DNA of 64,000 nt, from contig JAHLKF010000010.1 of NCBI GenBank assembly GCA_025558075.1, positions 1 through 64,000 on the forward strand. The letters are read 5' to 3'. The notes under the pieces were generated by a model. That model saw only the letters and a program-made list of their open reading frames with translations. It had not been told where the DNA came from and searched no databases. Position 1 is the stretch's first letter, and each line of letters begins with the position of its first letter. The translations under genes were made by a program, and so were the position numbers. Origin of the DNA: Gaertneriomyces semiglobifer (Eukaryota; Chytridiomycota; Chytridiomycetes; Spizellomycetales; Spizellomycetaceae). Below are positions 29,422-43,390 of the stretch, in pieces.

Positions 29422-32400
29422 CTAACCCACGCTTGATTCTTCACGATCCTTTTGTTGTCGCTTCCAAAAAAATCGTACAACCGGGAAACGGCGCTCCACG
29501 GCGCCGTCAGACCCCATTATAACACACTCATCTTCGTCGAACGCAATCCTTTCCGGTTCGACACAAATACTTGTCCCTCCCAAACGTTTTATAACATATA
29601 TCTCCCGTTCCACTGCTGACGGCTTCTTTGCTATCTCCACTCGCTCCTGATCGGCAGTATCCATGACAAGGGTGTCTTCATAGTACCCTAATCTGATGCA
29701 CCAGTACGGCCGTGATGATAGGAGCTCTTTCCATGCCGCTGGGCTTAAAGTAGGTCGATTGGGTGTGGCCAACGGGACTTCTTTTCCGTTGAATGATTTC
29801 TCATGTAGATATGGCGGCCAGTTGACCAACAGGCGCGGAGAATACTTCAAACTATCCGCAAAAAGGACGATATAGTTAGCTACGTGGACATCAAAACGAA
29901 ACGATTCATCCTGCGTGGACTTACCATGCTTCGCCATTTTCACTCCACACGAGGGTAACACCGCCAAAGCCTTCCGCAGGTTCCGAAGCAGGCCATCCAT
30001 CCTCCGCATACTGATGCATCCATTTGTTTCCTTCCGCACCGTCTACATGGCCGTCATCCTCCTCGTCTTCGTCATGCCCGTTATACTGCGAGGTATCACT
30101 TCTTCCTTCATCAAAATCACTCCTGCTACGTCCAAAATCGCTATCATCATTATCATCAGACGATCGTGTAGTACGTAATTTAAACTCCTTTACCCCTTCC
30201 AGCCACTGCTTGACACCGTTTCCACGTCCCTTTTTCTCTACCCCCCTTTCAACCATTTCAACCTTTTCAACCCTGATACTCTCTCCATCGTGGCCTCCGC
30301 CCCAACCTCGACTGTGTATACCATTACGAAGCGAGCCAGTGTACTTGACTAGCCGTGGAAGCACGCGTAATGTAACAATCAAATCGTGGTCGGGCAAAGC
30401 AGCTGACGCGGCAAGCGGACGGTATATGGCTGGGGTGGGAGGTGTCGGAAAAGAAGCCGAGGAAACCCTGTCCTTCTCCTTCCTGGCAGCGTCGTTGTCG
30501 ACGATTCCGTCAGTGGCCGCCGGTGTCGCCCTAGACTCAACCGAAGGTACTACTGATTCATTCGTACTTGGTGGCTCCGTTTTCACACTCGGAGTCGCTT
30601 GTCGTTGCAATCGCGCATGCGGGTCATCTCCACATTTGTACCATCCAGCATGAGTCACAACTGCAACCACATCACTGTCGTCCGTATACACATCCGTTCC
30701 CCACACCGCTCCTTTTCTAAGAGCGACATTGTTCCGATACAGCAACCATCTTGCTGGAATTCGGACTTCTACGGTAGCATAATGATGTTCGGGACCAAAG
30801 GGCGGAAGGAGAAACAACTGAATATCATCTGGATGCGTGGACGTTGGGTGACGCAGGGTCGGACCCTTATATACTACGTATCCTGTAATCAAAAATTGGG
30901 TAAACGTGTCAGTAACGAAGCCTTTGCCGCGCTTGGTAACTATCATAAAACGCGGGCTACACACCTAAAGACCTCTCGCGCCATCCCCTCGGAACTCGCA
31001 GCAACCTCTCGTCGTTAACGACAGCGACATCACCTGGCTTACATCGTCGTTTCGCTTCTTTCGCAGCTTGTTCAAACTTTGCCTCAAACTCTGTCTTAGG
31101 GGGCATTGCCAACACCTTTGTCTGTGCCATACCTTCCCTTTGACCTGACCCAAAACCGTCGTCTTCACCGTGCCGGTCCGAGCTCCGAGTCCCAAACTCA
31201 TTTTGAGCAGCTTGCAACAAAGCCGTAACGTTTTGATATGGACTTTGCATTACCGGACTCTTCGCAGGTCCGGCCGGCGGCACTCTCTGCGGCTGAATGT
31301 TTGGCGGTCGCAGCTGCGAGGGAGCACTGCGCCGAAGGTCCGTGTAGTAGTTTGCGCCATAAGGTGGTACTCCAAAAGCTCCTGAACTAAATGGTGATAT
31401 TGTCGTAGAAGCAGAATGCGGATAGTGAGCCACTACGTGAAGAATTAGATGTAAGAACCGTATCCCGAAATAAACCCAGACCTGTACATACTGTTAAGAC
31501 CAGCAGGACTGCTAGCATTCCCCGGAGCCATTGCCATCTCCCTCCCGTAACCAGGAACTGGAGGAGGTTTGGGTATCTTGCTTACCGGAGAGCTCGCATT
31601 AAGTAGCGGAAAGTTTAGCCGCGGCATTGGCATCCCTCCATGAGTCATGGACGGCATAGAAACCGGCACTGACGAGTTCACCTTTCCATTGGCTACATTC
31701 ATATTTGGTGGATATCCGACACCCATCATGGGGGGCCCATACCTGCTGGGATCTGCAACAACACCGTGAGGAGTGGGGGAGTTTCTACTCCGTTTCGGTA
31801 GTGATTCGTTTGAATTAAACGCGGGCATCGAAGGTAGCATGTGCGGTACAGAGCTCGGATTAGAATATGGCACAGGCAGTCGGTTGTTATTGGCTTGTGG
31901 GTTTGCTTTAACAGGCGGAACCATTGATCGCGGCGGTGGAGGCAACTTATGCCCCGACCTGTTGGTCAAAGCTGCCAATGCGGCGATATCTACAAAAGCA
32001 ACCGTTAGAAAACTGGAATAGTGGTCGTGGCCTCGTTGAATAAGCATGCGTGCCAATATAGTAACTAACCAGGTAATTCAGCACTGGAGTGCAGTGAAAG
32101 CCGTCGCTGCTGAGCGGTTACATCAGCAGCTCCAGGGCTGCCAAAGCTAGGCCGATCACGCTCTGCCGCCGCTACCGTATCATCCAAACGCAACCTCTTG
32201 GCACTACTTTGAGGGGAAGGCGACCCATTTGCCAAACTGCCACGCACATGTGCGTGGATGGGAGGTGTTAGAACAGGCCCGCCGAATTGTGTCAACGACG
32301 ACAGCGGCGGTAGATTGAATCTCTCTGATGATGCGGTATGGGTAAGGGACGGAAGGGAAAGAGAGGGATCATTGATATAGTGATGAGAACTGGACGAGTT

Positions 32401-32454
32401 CTGCTTTGATGTCCCAGCACCCGGAGAGAGGGGTCGTTTCTTTGACGGTTCCAT
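29422..32454 (-). CDS. RXT3: Rxt3-family subunit of the Rpd3L histone deacetylase complex
   Basis: Exons 32454-32070, 31989-31492, 31432-30965, 30882-29925 and 29851-29422 give 912 aa with consistent phases. The N-terminal half is Pro/Ser-rich and disordered (KRPLSPGAGTSKQ; PPPPRSMVPP). The conserved domain begins near residue 450 (LGYVVYKGPTLRHPT) and includes KGAVWGTDVYTDDSDVVAV...HAGWY (about 505-530), the Rxt3 signature. VTLRVLPRLVKYTGSLRNG follows and an acidic linker leads to the C-terminal part. In yeast Rxt3 belongs to the large Rpd3-Sin3 corepressor. The protein is much longer than the yeast one because of the low-complexity N terminus. Confidence 0.82.
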
Positions 32455-33508
32455 GACGCGTGGCTAGGAACGACTAGAATGGTCAAGACAAATGATATTT
32501 AGTTTGCTGCCTATGAATTCCATTCAGTCCCGCCTTTTCAAATTCCCGAGCGAAATGCCATTTAACGACGCGGGATGGAAGTCGGACGCGACCCTCGAGA
32601 AAAAAGTTCCTGTCCTCTAAAATGTCCCTGCAGGGTAAGACATGCGTCGATCCCGTCTGTGGTAACTAGCAAGAACTTGCATGTATTCCTCCCGAGACCA
32701 TCCGTTTCTTCAAACAGATTCCCATGTTCGCCCACTTTTGCAACGCACCTTATGGACAATAAAAGCTGCAGTCGTCCGTCCGTTGTCGCTGGCGCATGAG
32801 CAGAACTCTACTTCTCGCTTGCAATCGCAATAAGAAAGAAAGTCGGTATTTACGGCCGAATGGTGCAACAGCTCGTCCCTTCCAGTTGCTCGCTGATTGC
32901 TGCTGATGGCCAAACTTATGAAATGTCAGACAAAGGAAGACTTTTACCCGAACACACGACATCGGATCCGTGGTGAAAGTCACGTGCTCTGAATGTAGTT
33001 GCACGTGACCTGCGCGGAGAGCCGAGAGCTGCCTCAGGGCGGTTTCTTTGGACCTTTGCACTGAATGAATTGGAGCAGAACGCCGAGAGAGGTGGGCCAG
33101 ATCCAGTACCATAGTATGGAAGGTTACGGGCTCTAGCCATGCGTTGTGGTTTGTTACAAGGATAGTGCAGTTCATGTAGGGAGAACAAACACCAGGAAGG
33201 AATTCGTTTAGGCCAGTGTGTCGTTACGCAAGTCCTTTAATTCCATTAATCCGGTACTGCCCTATAATGGCGGCTACATGCAAAGGTCGCTTTTTACAGC
33301 CCGTCAGTCGAGATTTGCGCGCGTGACATACGTTCGTCAGGGCTGCGAACACGGACGCGTTCTCTCACACCCCAGGCTGTGCGTTGACAGTTATTTCGCA
33401 GACTAACCACTGCACACTTCTTGGCACAGAACCTCATTATTATAGGATTTGTTGAGCATTAAAAGGAAGGAAGCAAGACGCACGAAAACGAACCGAGATA
33501 CAAGGAAT
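32455..33508. other. Divergent promoter region
   Basis: Spacer between RXT3 (minus) and the LITAF-like gene (plus). Short frames on both strands lack support. Confidence 0.5.
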
Positions 33509-34205
33509 ATGTCAGGAAACGAAAAGAACGTCAGTGCAGGACAGGGACAAGGATCTGCCTATCCATCGGCACCACCGCCTTATACGGCCCCGCACCAACC
33601 GCCGCATACGGTACAACCAGCAGCAACAACAACAGCTACCGGAGGTGCTTCTGGCAGTAGCTCCGCGGGATACGTCCAGCAACATCAGCGGCAACAGCAA
33701 GCGGATTATGTGGTGGTGGATGAGTACACACCCTTGTTTGGCGGAGAACAGCTGAGAGTTGCGCCGTACGCGAATCGCCAAGTGTACGCAGCCGCAGGAG
33801 ATGCGCAAGTTCCATATGAAGTAAGGCAAGGAGTCGTGTACGTGAGCGACCGCCATCCTGTTAGGTAATAGCACGTGAACGACCTGAGGCAATGAATGAA
33901 TGAACGGTTATTAACTCGGAATATGCGAATCTTGAACAGGATGTGGTGCCCCTTCGATCAGCAATATGTAATTACCAGCGTGACACGTATGCCGGGCATG
34001 GCAGCCTGGTGCTCATCCATCTTGCTATGCATTATCTGCTGGCCATTCTTTTGGGTCCCATTTTTGTGCCGTGGATGTCAGGTACGATCATCTTGTAGAT
34101 TTGCCTGGAATGCTGGTAAACTAAGCGTGGCTTTTTGATGGTCTCCAGGACAAAGTGCATCGTTGCACGCGCTGCGGCAACGTCCTCGCCATTGTTCCAG
34201 CCTAA
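33509..34205 (+). CDS. LITAF-like zinc-ribbon membrane protein
   Basis: Exons 33509-33864, 33940-34081 and 34149-34205 give 184 aa. The N terminus has overlapping PSAP and PPPY motifs (residues 19-25), as in animal LITAF, where they bind TSG101 and NEDD4-type ubiquitin ligases. The LITAF domain follows: CPFDQQYVITSV (from Cys122), a hydrophobic insert (CSSILLCIICWPFFWVPF) that monotopically embeds in membranes, and DKVHRCTRCGN at the end. The first zinc knuckle reads C-P-F-D instead of C-P-x-C, so one ligand is lost or replaced by Asp125. The expected location is the cytosolic face of endosomes or plasma membrane. Confidence 0.75.
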
Positions 34206-34921
34206 TTAGCCCTTATGTATCGTTCCAAGTTGTTTATATAGTTGGCCCTGTGTATAAAGTAGTTCATTTCCCATGTCCTTTTGCACCTACCTGCTGGGTA
34301 CGCATATTCGGGATGTTGTTATATACGTTTTCAATGATTATGCAGCATTCGGAAAACTGCCCGTACAATTTACATTACCTCTCATTCTTCGATGACAGTG
34401 GCACGATGAGAACGGCGTTCATTTTATAAGAGTGATGCATCCTGGCGCCCGCGGACGTTGTCAGCTCTAATCCGGGTTGCTTTGAATGGGTTGTTGTGCA
34501 ATCAGATGCAAAACAATGTGTGAGAAAATGAAGATTCCTTGTAGATGAGGTCGTCTTGAACAGTCTTATTACGGAACCCAAAGTCAATGGACTCATCACA
34601 CGGTTGGGACGAGCAATATGAAAAACGAAGAGTAGATAGTCGAAAAAGTTATCGAGCGTGGGACAAGGTTTTTGAAAATAGACTCGCATGTTCTAGACCA
34701 TATGTACAAACAGCCGTAATCCTCCAAAAACATCAAGAAGCAAATGAATGAACTCACAAAAAAAAGTACTGCCGAGATGGATCTCTAACTCTAGCTAATT
34801 CGTTCCTATATATTTTGTCTCGTCTGCCTATCTATTTCAGACGAGCAAGAACTCTACGCAGATCAACTGCAACCATCTCGACCGATACTGCATCAGATCA
34901 AAGATCACTCGCCAAAGACTT
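34206..34921. other. Convergent intergenic region
   Basis: No supported gene between the LITAF-like and fungalysin genes. Confidence 0.5.
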
Positions 34922-37156
34922 CTAACGACCGGTTGCTCCCGCCGGCTGCGCGTTGCCATTGTTCACCTTTCCAGCACATTCTGCCGGCAAGTTGAAGTCA
35001 TTGGTGAAGGTGTTGCCCTGTTGTCTCGCAGCCAATCCCATTCCCCGCTTGACAAATCCAGCCAAAACTTCACACTTGTTCTCTCCGTTAGTCAACTGTT
35101 GCTCAGCGGCCAAGATGGCATCACGGGCTTGGATGAATGTCGGGTTACACGGCTGGAGCTTCAAGCCGTTCACGACATACTGCATCATCAAGGTGTTGCC
35201 CTTCTTGCTCGCGACGTCCTTGAAATCGCTGGTGAAACCGAGCTTGTCAACAAGGTTCCAGTACGACTCGAACAACATGGTGTTCCAGAGCGTGCCGGCG
35301 TTGTGTACTTGTTGGAACCGAGCGTCGGCGAGGTCAGAGAACCGGAGCGGGTTGCGGGTAACATCGGTAGAGTAAGCAAATGCACGGACACCAAGTTGGT
35401 TGTTCATGACGTAGTCACCAACAGCCTTGTCGGTGGCTCTAGTGTCAGCGGCGGTCATCTTGAGGGACACTCCGAAAAAGTCGGACCATCCTTCACCCAT
35501 ACCACCAGCTTGAGCAGAGTTCAAGCAGTTACTGTTAGCGGGTCCACCAGTGAGACGGTTGGACAAGCCGTGAGTGAGCTCGTGGACGGGAATATCGTTT
35601 TGGAAGTTTCCGTCGCGCTGTGGGTTTGTCTGGGTGAACACGAACATACGCATCAATCCAGCCTGGCCGTCTGGCGGGGTGGAGAAGTTGGCGTTGTCCG
35701 TTCCGGAACCATCTTGAGCGTTCGCAATGACAGGGTCATTGCCCGCACCACCGTTGGCATTGGTGACCTGGAAGTTACCAGCCTGTTCGTCGAATCCGTA
35801 AGCAGCCAGCACGTCGTGGTATGCGTTAGCAAGGAAGAACATGTTGGTGATGGAGGCGTCCTGGTACTGTGGAGGTGCCTGGTTTTGATCGTTGGCCCTA
35901 AAGTCAAAGACAAAGTTGGCTGACTCGGGACGGGCATTGTTCAACGGGTTGTTGGCGTTGGCACGGTTTTCTTGCGCAATGACGTTGTTTCCGGCAGTGA
36001 TCGCAAGTTGGCCTTGACCGTCACCCATGTCGTGCCAACCAAGTGGGGAGAACCTGAGATCCACAGGGTTGTCGAGAAGAACGGGCGGGCTGGAACGCAG
36101 ATCGGCGCCGCCAAACGGAATGGCGCGGTACTTTGGCTTCGGAATGTTTCCGCCGGCCTGACGCTTGCCAAGCTTCTTGAAACTGTGGATCATCTCAGTG
36201 GGGTTAAACTTTTCCGTAACAGGCTCAGGCATGCTACGCTTGGCGGTCTTGGTGGTGGCTGGTGGTTCCCAGAAATTGGCGGTTTGCCAGTCGGCCTTAC
36301 CGACGAGTTCACCAGTCTTGGCCGAGACGTACGCTTCGTGGAACCACACGGTAGTGTGTACCTGAAGAGCATAAACCTTTTCGAGGGCAGTACCAGTGTT
36401 GTAAGCCTTGACGGTGGCTTTGACGTCCTGGAGAGCAAATGGGACGCCTTGTACTGTGATGGAACCATCAGCGTTCGCAACTTCTTTGAGGGTCGCCCCG
36501 GTAAGGTCGAGACCGATTGTCTTTGCGTAGGCTTGAAGTGCGGCAGTGGCAGAAATGTCGGGAGTGGGAATGGTGTCTCGGCGTTGGAGGGAAGAGACCG
36601 AGACGAATCCGTTCGCGGCGGTCAGGGCGTTTCCGTAGCGGTCGAAGTGCACATCTGCTACTCCGTTCACGACCTCAAGGCCATTCACTGTTTGTACCGC
36701 ATAGTAGTGGTACAGACCAGTGTTCGCATCTTGATATCTGCACGAACGAGTCACGTTAGTTTAGCTGTTTAAATGTGTGGCAGGCGCTCCGTGGGAAATT
36801 CATCGCGTCGCGTAACTCGACTACTAGGAACATTGTTGGAATACTCACGCAGCTTGAGCCTTGTTTTCAACAGGACCAAAGTTCTTGGTGAGCCAGCCAG
36901 AGGCTTTATCGGCGAAACTTGCGAGTGGCACCTCGACGTTGGAGAAAGACGCACCGGGTGCAGGCTTCCAGGAAGCTGCTTCGGGTGCATGGTAGTGAAG
37001 GGTGTCGACGGCTCTCTTGGCGAGATTTAATGGCGCGTTGAGAACATCGTAGTTGTTTGTTCGAGGGCTGGGATGGGCCTCCACTAAAGAGGAGAAGGAA
37101 GAAGAGAGACCGAGAGCCAACAGAGTGACCGTCGAGAGCAGAGAACGCGGCGCCAT
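34922..37156 (-). CDS. Fungalysin (M36 family) secreted metalloprotease
   Basis: Exons 37156-36849 and 36737-34922 (intron 111 nt) give 707 aa. A hydrophobic signal peptide (LLSTVTLLALGLSSSFSSLV) is followed by an FTP-like propeptide (LDLTGATLKEVANADGSIT). The catalytic zinc motif is HELTH (about residue 487), with GEGWSDFFG about 40 residues later supplying the third ligand. Fungalysins are secreted as zymogens and digest extracellular protein, including collagen and keratin. Expansion of the family is characteristic of chytrids and dermatophytes. Catalytic residues are intact. Confidence 0.92.
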
Positions 37157-39918
37157 GATGAATGTAGGTATGCAGTAACGGGCTTATATGTACAGAGCCT
37201 TTTTCCGTTCACTACCTATGGGGAGGGTGAAGCAGTAGAAGGCAAGAAGTTGTGGTGAAGGGCAAGTGGTAAAGAATCCGTATGTATATATATACAAGGC
37301 AGCGGGACGGCCGAGGGAGAACGGAGAGAAGGAAGATGTAAGAGAATATGTACACACCGATGTATATGACCCAAAGGAAGAGGAGGAGGGGGACAATGAC
37401 CAGATAGGCCTCTTTTAAGGAATGTGTGCGCAGAAAGTAGACAAAGGTGTGGAGGTCAAGACAGGGGTGGCCGCAAGGAGATCAAGACACATGCCCTGAT
37501 AGCAATGGACAAATGTTGATGATAAGCAATGAGTTGGTCGGATATTGCGGTGGGGCGAATGGGACCGGGCGAGACAACCGACTTAGGTTATGGCTGTGGG
37601 TTGTTGTTGTTGTTCTCCGAAGAAGATGAAATTTGCCAATTTGGTTTGAATGATTTGAAGGAGTGTTTGGGGGGTACCACACTCTTGTTTGGCAAGTTTG
37701 TCTCATCACACATACTCATAAGTTGAAATTGATGCGGCGGTTCTGAATTGTGTGGTGGTGGTGGGGCGGGTATTATCTACTGTCATGTACTGGTGGGATC
37801 AATTCAAGGGGGGGCGGTTTGGGCGGGGGTTGCGTGGGGTGGGAACAGGGCGGCGAGGAAGGGAACGAGGCGAGCAAAATGAGACAAAATAAGAGACATG
37901 AAACAGAGTGGGGCCCAAGTAAAAGTATTGGATATGCATATGTGTATTAATTGAAACAGATGGAGACAAGAGGCCAAAAAGACACCGTGGCAGGAAGACA
38001 AAAACCAAAACACAGATCCAAGGGTATGAAAGAGACAGACAAACGTCGTACACAAACACGTCCAACTCCTGTGTGTCATGTAATCAATGCAGGCCATCAT
38101 ACATCTGAAACACCAGGGGATGTGCAGTTTTGGCGCGTGGCTTTGAAACACGGCGGCGCACCCCGGGTCCCCGTCTTGCGGTCAGTCACGGGCGGCTCAC
38201 GTGACTGCACCTGACTAGCACGTCAATTTTCGCCGCGTCCCGTTCCCAGATTCCCAGAATCCCAGATCCAAGATCCGACTTCTGTTCAGCAGTAGATCGA
38301 ACGGCACAAGCGATTTGTCCGCGGAATGGTGGGAGTGCCTTAGGATGTCGTAAATCTCTGCTAACTTGCTGGAAAGCATGGTACTTACTGCCTACAGGAA
38401 GTAGTAACGGAAAACTACACGACTGTCTGTACACAGCTGACGAGGCGGAAAACGCTTTCAGCTTTGAATCAGCGGTTTGGAACTCAATATGCGAAAGTCA
38501 GATTATCGTCTAATCCTTGCGGTCGACCGTCATGCGATGGAATTACTATGTATCCGAGAATATCCAGGAGAGGCACTGCCGTTCTGAACCTGGTGTGCCC
38601 TTTCGCACCGTGGGCCAGATGCAATGAGTTAGGGGAGTCTTCATTACGTGAGATATATCTCAGCAGGCACTGGCGGGCAGCCAACATGAGAATTTCCTAG
38701 AGCCAGGAAGGAGCGAATGCATCAAAATCAACTGAATCGGCCGACTGGATGTTCGAGCCAGCCGCTGTTTTCGACTGTGCCGTGTGGTATAATTCTCATA
38801 ACCACACCATGGGCTCTGCAGCATTTGCTCAATCATTCTGAAGTGAGTTCGGAACGGACCACTATCGAGAATGGGGTTGCCACCTGACGAAACCTCCAAC
38901 GGTACTGGCCGTGGTATTTCAACGTACAGCTGCAGACGTCGTAAGACGATGTTCTGCCGTTGTGAAAATGATGCAGCACTACAGATGCTAAGACCCATAT
39001 TTCTGACGAAGACGACCTTTGGGGTTTCACGGTGGCGCTTTTGCCTTCCTTCTCAAGAAGCAGCCTACGAATTCATCCTCTCTGCAGCTGTGTACTTCCT
39101 TCCACAGCTACGAAGATGATGTTCATTGTCGCTAATGCTAACGACGATAACTGAATATAAGTACGAATGACACGGAGTAACTTTCATCGACCGACGACTG
39201 CTAACAACATAAAACGCTCTTTCCATCCCTGGCAAATCAAATGACGGCCGTTCTATCCCACCTACTATCAATCTTCCCGCTTTTATGTTTATGGTTTAAG
39301 TGTTTTTGGCCATTGAGGAGCTAATGGCATACGCAATAATCTCTGCCTTCATTATTATGTCCATTGTCAAAAAATAGTTAAAGGACCCCTTCGTGTCTCA
39401 TCTTTCGCTCCTTGTTTGCGAGTTTACTCTGCTGATGGTGGGAATGCGACTGTAAGCAGCATTTACTACTGGCTGCTGCTCCTGCTCCTGCGACTATTAC
39501 CGCCGTTATAGGGCAGCTCATTCACCTGGATCGTCCATTGCACAATCTTGCCGTGCCCAGGGGCTGCAACAGCGTTGGTCGTGTGAAGGGAAAGGGACGC
39601 TATAAATATCAGAAATCTACGTCTCGCTCAAGAACCATTGGGGATTACCTTGAATCAAACTCGCCCATTATTATCTCTATTCACAACAAAGATCTTTCCG
39701 TCGCTCGGTGCCGCACCTCCAGCAAAAAAGACCTAGCGTAGAGGAACACTTGCAACGACACCACAGCGACTCGAGTTGTCGCCAAGATTCAAGGCCTCCT
39801 TTCAGATCTAACCACTTAGGTCAGTTTACATTTCAACTTGCCATTTCCGTCTTTTTTACAATCCACTGAACTTCTTTCATCTGCATCATCCGCTAGTCTT
39901 AATAGATCACATGCAACA
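37157..39918. other. Long intergenic region
   Basis: 2.7 kb between divergent fungalysin and RRM/PUF genes. It contains purine-rich stretches (37.2-38.0 kb) and several short frames, none with motifs, splicing pattern or start context that I can support. Confidence 0.45.
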
Positions 39919-42900
39919 ATGTCATCGTCCTTCTACCTGGAAGCTCTACGCGACAACTCTAGTAGCGACAAGCCGCCTCTAGGAGATTCCTTAAAATCCG
40001 ACTCTGCTGCAACCACCACGACACCCGGCCGTGCCGGTTTGCCCCCGTACAAAACTCCCTCCTCCAGCAGCGCACAGCACTTTCGACGAGCCAGAGCCGA
40101 AACATTTTCCTTTTTTCCGCCAAAGCTCTTTCCCGATGATGATCCCGCCGCCGCCGCCGTCGCTTCCACCATGCCAAGCCCGCCGGCTGCGACACACGCC
40201 CCAGCTGTAATAGGCGGCCCATCACCACCCGCCACCGCCGCCAGGAACAGAAGCGGCAGTCTCAGCTTGCCCCGCGCAGGAATAGCTGGGGCTTTTGCCA
40301 GTCAGCTTTTTACTAGTACCTGGCAACCCTCCAACCTTGCAGGTGGGCTCTCAGAAAACCCACCCACGCCTCAGCTCCACTACGCCGGCAGCACCGGTGG
40401 TGAGGACGAAACCACAGCCGTAGCGCGCACACTTGATTACCTGGGCCTCGACGATCCACTTGATGCATCTGCGCGTGGACAATTTTCCGCCGGCGTCAGC
40501 ACGTCGTATTCAGTCACCAGTCGCACCAGCATCTCTGTTCCATCGGAAACCATCTATACGAGTCGTGGAAGGAGCTATAGTGTTGCTGTGGGAGAGAATT
40601 TGACACTGAATATCCCGGCGCCATCTTCCTATCGACCGCGCGCCAGTAGCATCGCCTTTCTGGAAAGTACCGCTGATAGTGATATCCAGGCGCTACGGCG
40701 CAGTTTGGCTAGGGGAGACATTGAACTGGGAATGGAAACGGGCATGGCCCCAGATGTCGCAGATATGGAAAGGGTATGTGTTTTACTTGGATTCTTCAAT
40801 TCTGATGTCGCACGTCTCGTATGTGCACTTGCTCCTTAACGCAGTAGCTCACTTAGCGTCCTTATTTTAGCAGCACTCGCTTGGCAGAAGCAGTCCGAGT
40901 TACATGTCCTATCCGATGGACCTCCTCGATTCTCCCACCCGCGAGCATCACAACCATCAAATTCCAACTCGTTCTCTTTGGATCGGCAACATTGACCCGA
41001 CACTCTCACCTTCCGACCTCCTCACGTTGTTTTCCCCATTCGGACCAATTGAATCCCTACGCATTCTTCCCGACAAAGAATGCGCGTTTGTGAACTACGT
41101 ACGCACTGAAGACGCGGTGAGAGCGCGTGACGAGATGCAGGGCGGACGTGTTGGTAATTGCATCGTCCGGATTGGGTTCGGCAAGGCCGAGAATTGCAAT
41201 GATACCGGGGGCATGCAACCCACTAAGAGTCTTTGGATTGGGAATTTGGTTCCGACAACTGATCCGGCAGAGTTGGAGGCACTCTTTTCAGGCTTTGGGC
41301 CTATAGAGAGCGCTCGGGTTTTGGTATGTGTCTTATGTGAACTGCGTGCAGTAGCGAATTCGCTTTTGAACTAGGTCGCGCCTCCTCACGAACTCTGGCT
41401 AACTTGGACCGATATTTCAGACCCACAAGAACTGCGGGTTTGTCAACTTTTTCCGTCTCGAGGACGCCATGGAAGCTCGGAAGACCATGAACGGAAAAGA
41501 AATCGGTGGCAGTGTTGTGAAGATTGGATATGCCAAAGTTCCTTCCAAAGATGCGGAACAAAACTCCACTTCGACAACCAGTCTCGGCATATACCCTATG
41601 TCGGGTAATACGTCACCTGTAAGAGAGCGCAGTGCGAGTTTATCGTATGGTGCGGGAGTTCCATATAATGTGGGCCTTTATGGTTCGCCAGCCCGTACAA
41701 ATGGAGGATATTCCACTGTCACTGGACCGCAGCAAGGGCGGGTCTTGATGCCTGGGTATGACGAAGCACTGTCGACTGTGAATTCCAGTGGAGGTACCGG
41801 TGCGGGCGCCTCGCAAGCAGCAGAGACGCAGCAGAGACGGGACTCCAGTGTGACTCTAGAGGGCTTGGATGCGCTTTGGAATGGAGGAGGAACGGGTAGG
41901 TTACGAGAATGGAGGTCATGATGTTTTGCAGTCAGATCATTAATTTCGTTGCCTACATGACAGAAACGTATGCCAATGCGATTCCTCCGATTCCAGAACC
42001 TAAACCCAACCGGCGCGTGGATCAGGGCAGGTTGCGAGAGTTGAGGAAGAGGTTGGAAGGACATGTGACCATGAAGGATGTGGAAGCCATGTTTAACGAG
42101 ATCGTTGATGACACGGTCGATCTGTGTACCGGTGAGTTACGCCCTTGAGGTGAAAGTGTATGCCCAGTTGCTTAGAAACATTGCCTATCAGACTATATCG
42201 GAAACGTGGTCATTCAGAAGATCATTGAAAAGAGTAGCGACCAGCACCGTCTACGGATTATTGAACTGATCGCCCCCCATATGGCTGCTATTGGAATCCA
42301 CAAGAACGGTACATGGGTCATTCAGAAAATGATTGACTATGCCAAAACCTCTGCTCAAATCCAGCTCATTGTTACCGCGCTTACCACATACACACCCCCC
42401 TTACTCCTCGACCAATTTGGGAACTACGTGGTGCAGTGCTGCCTTCGGCTTGGGAGCCACCGCAATCAATTCGTCTTTGATGCATGCATCTCCAAATGCA
42501 TTGATATTGGCACGGGTCGATTTGGAGCGCGTGCCATGCGTGCATGTCTCGAATCGCAATACACTACCAAACGGCAACAGAAAGGAGTTGCAGAGGCCAT
42601 CATTGTCAACGCCTTGCAACTCGTCACCAATCCTAACGGAGCAATCCTGGTCACTTGGTTACTAGACACGAGCAGTCTTCCAGGCCGGTACACTGCGCTC
42701 GCACCGAAACTTGCTCCACACGTGCCCCAACTAAGCACTCATAAGCTCGCCAGCGCCACCATCCTCAAACTCGTCTCCCAGCGTGTTGAGCTTAGTGCAC
42801 GCGAGACGATACTGCACGAGATTTTTTGGACATCAACCAAGAATCTCGAAACCATTTTAGCAGATCAAGTGCACGGTGTCTCTGTGATTCAAAAGATTTT

Positions 42901-43390
42901 GGCGTCTGCGTGTGTAAACACGGAAGAGAAGACACGTCTCGCTGACCGAGTGCGGGCAGTGCTTTCGGAAATGTCCGAAGTGCGGGACAATCAAATGGGA
43001 TATAAACGCTTACTGGACGAACTGGCCACCATCCCGTCCAGCTCGGCTTCCTCTTTGTCGACACTGTCGTTTTCGAATTTCAACGAAGACGTCGTGTCGC
43101 CGCTAGCACCCCCTCCCCATGCAAACTTTACGTATTTGCCGCCTCCAGGGAGCATGGGACCGATCACTTCAATGGGAAATATGGGAATGGCGAATATGAA
43201 CAACATGGGAATGGGATCGTTACCGTATGGATTTGTGAATGTGAACGTGACCTCCCCGCCGCAGCCGGGATATGCGGGTTTCCAGCGGCCGCCAGTGTAC
43301 GGGATGCCAGGGCATCAACCGGGTCCGTACTATATGTACCCGCCGCCGCCACCGCATACGCAGTCATCGCGATATGCCGATGAACAATGA
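39919..43390 (+). CDS. Jsn1/Puf2-like protein: two RRMs plus Pumilio repeats
   Basis: Exons 39919-40773, 40871-41323, 41421-41895, 41964-42131 and 42192-43390 give 1049 aa. A long Ser/Pro/Ala-rich region precedes two tandem RRMs, each starting (R/K)SLWIGN(I/L) (about residues 320-395 and 405-480) with RNP1-like CAFVNYV and CGFVNFF. Pumilio repeats occupy about 640-930 (DYIGNVVIQKIIEKS; FGNYVVQCCLRLG). A Pro/Gly/Met-rich tail closes the protein. This architecture matches the yeast Jsn1/Puf2 class, which binds 3' UTRs of mRNAs, many encoding membrane or mitochondrial proteins. All exon phases agree. Confidence 0.87.

Noticed and set aside
35021..35923. 300-codon plus-strand frame
   Set aside because: Antisense shadow of the fungalysin gene.
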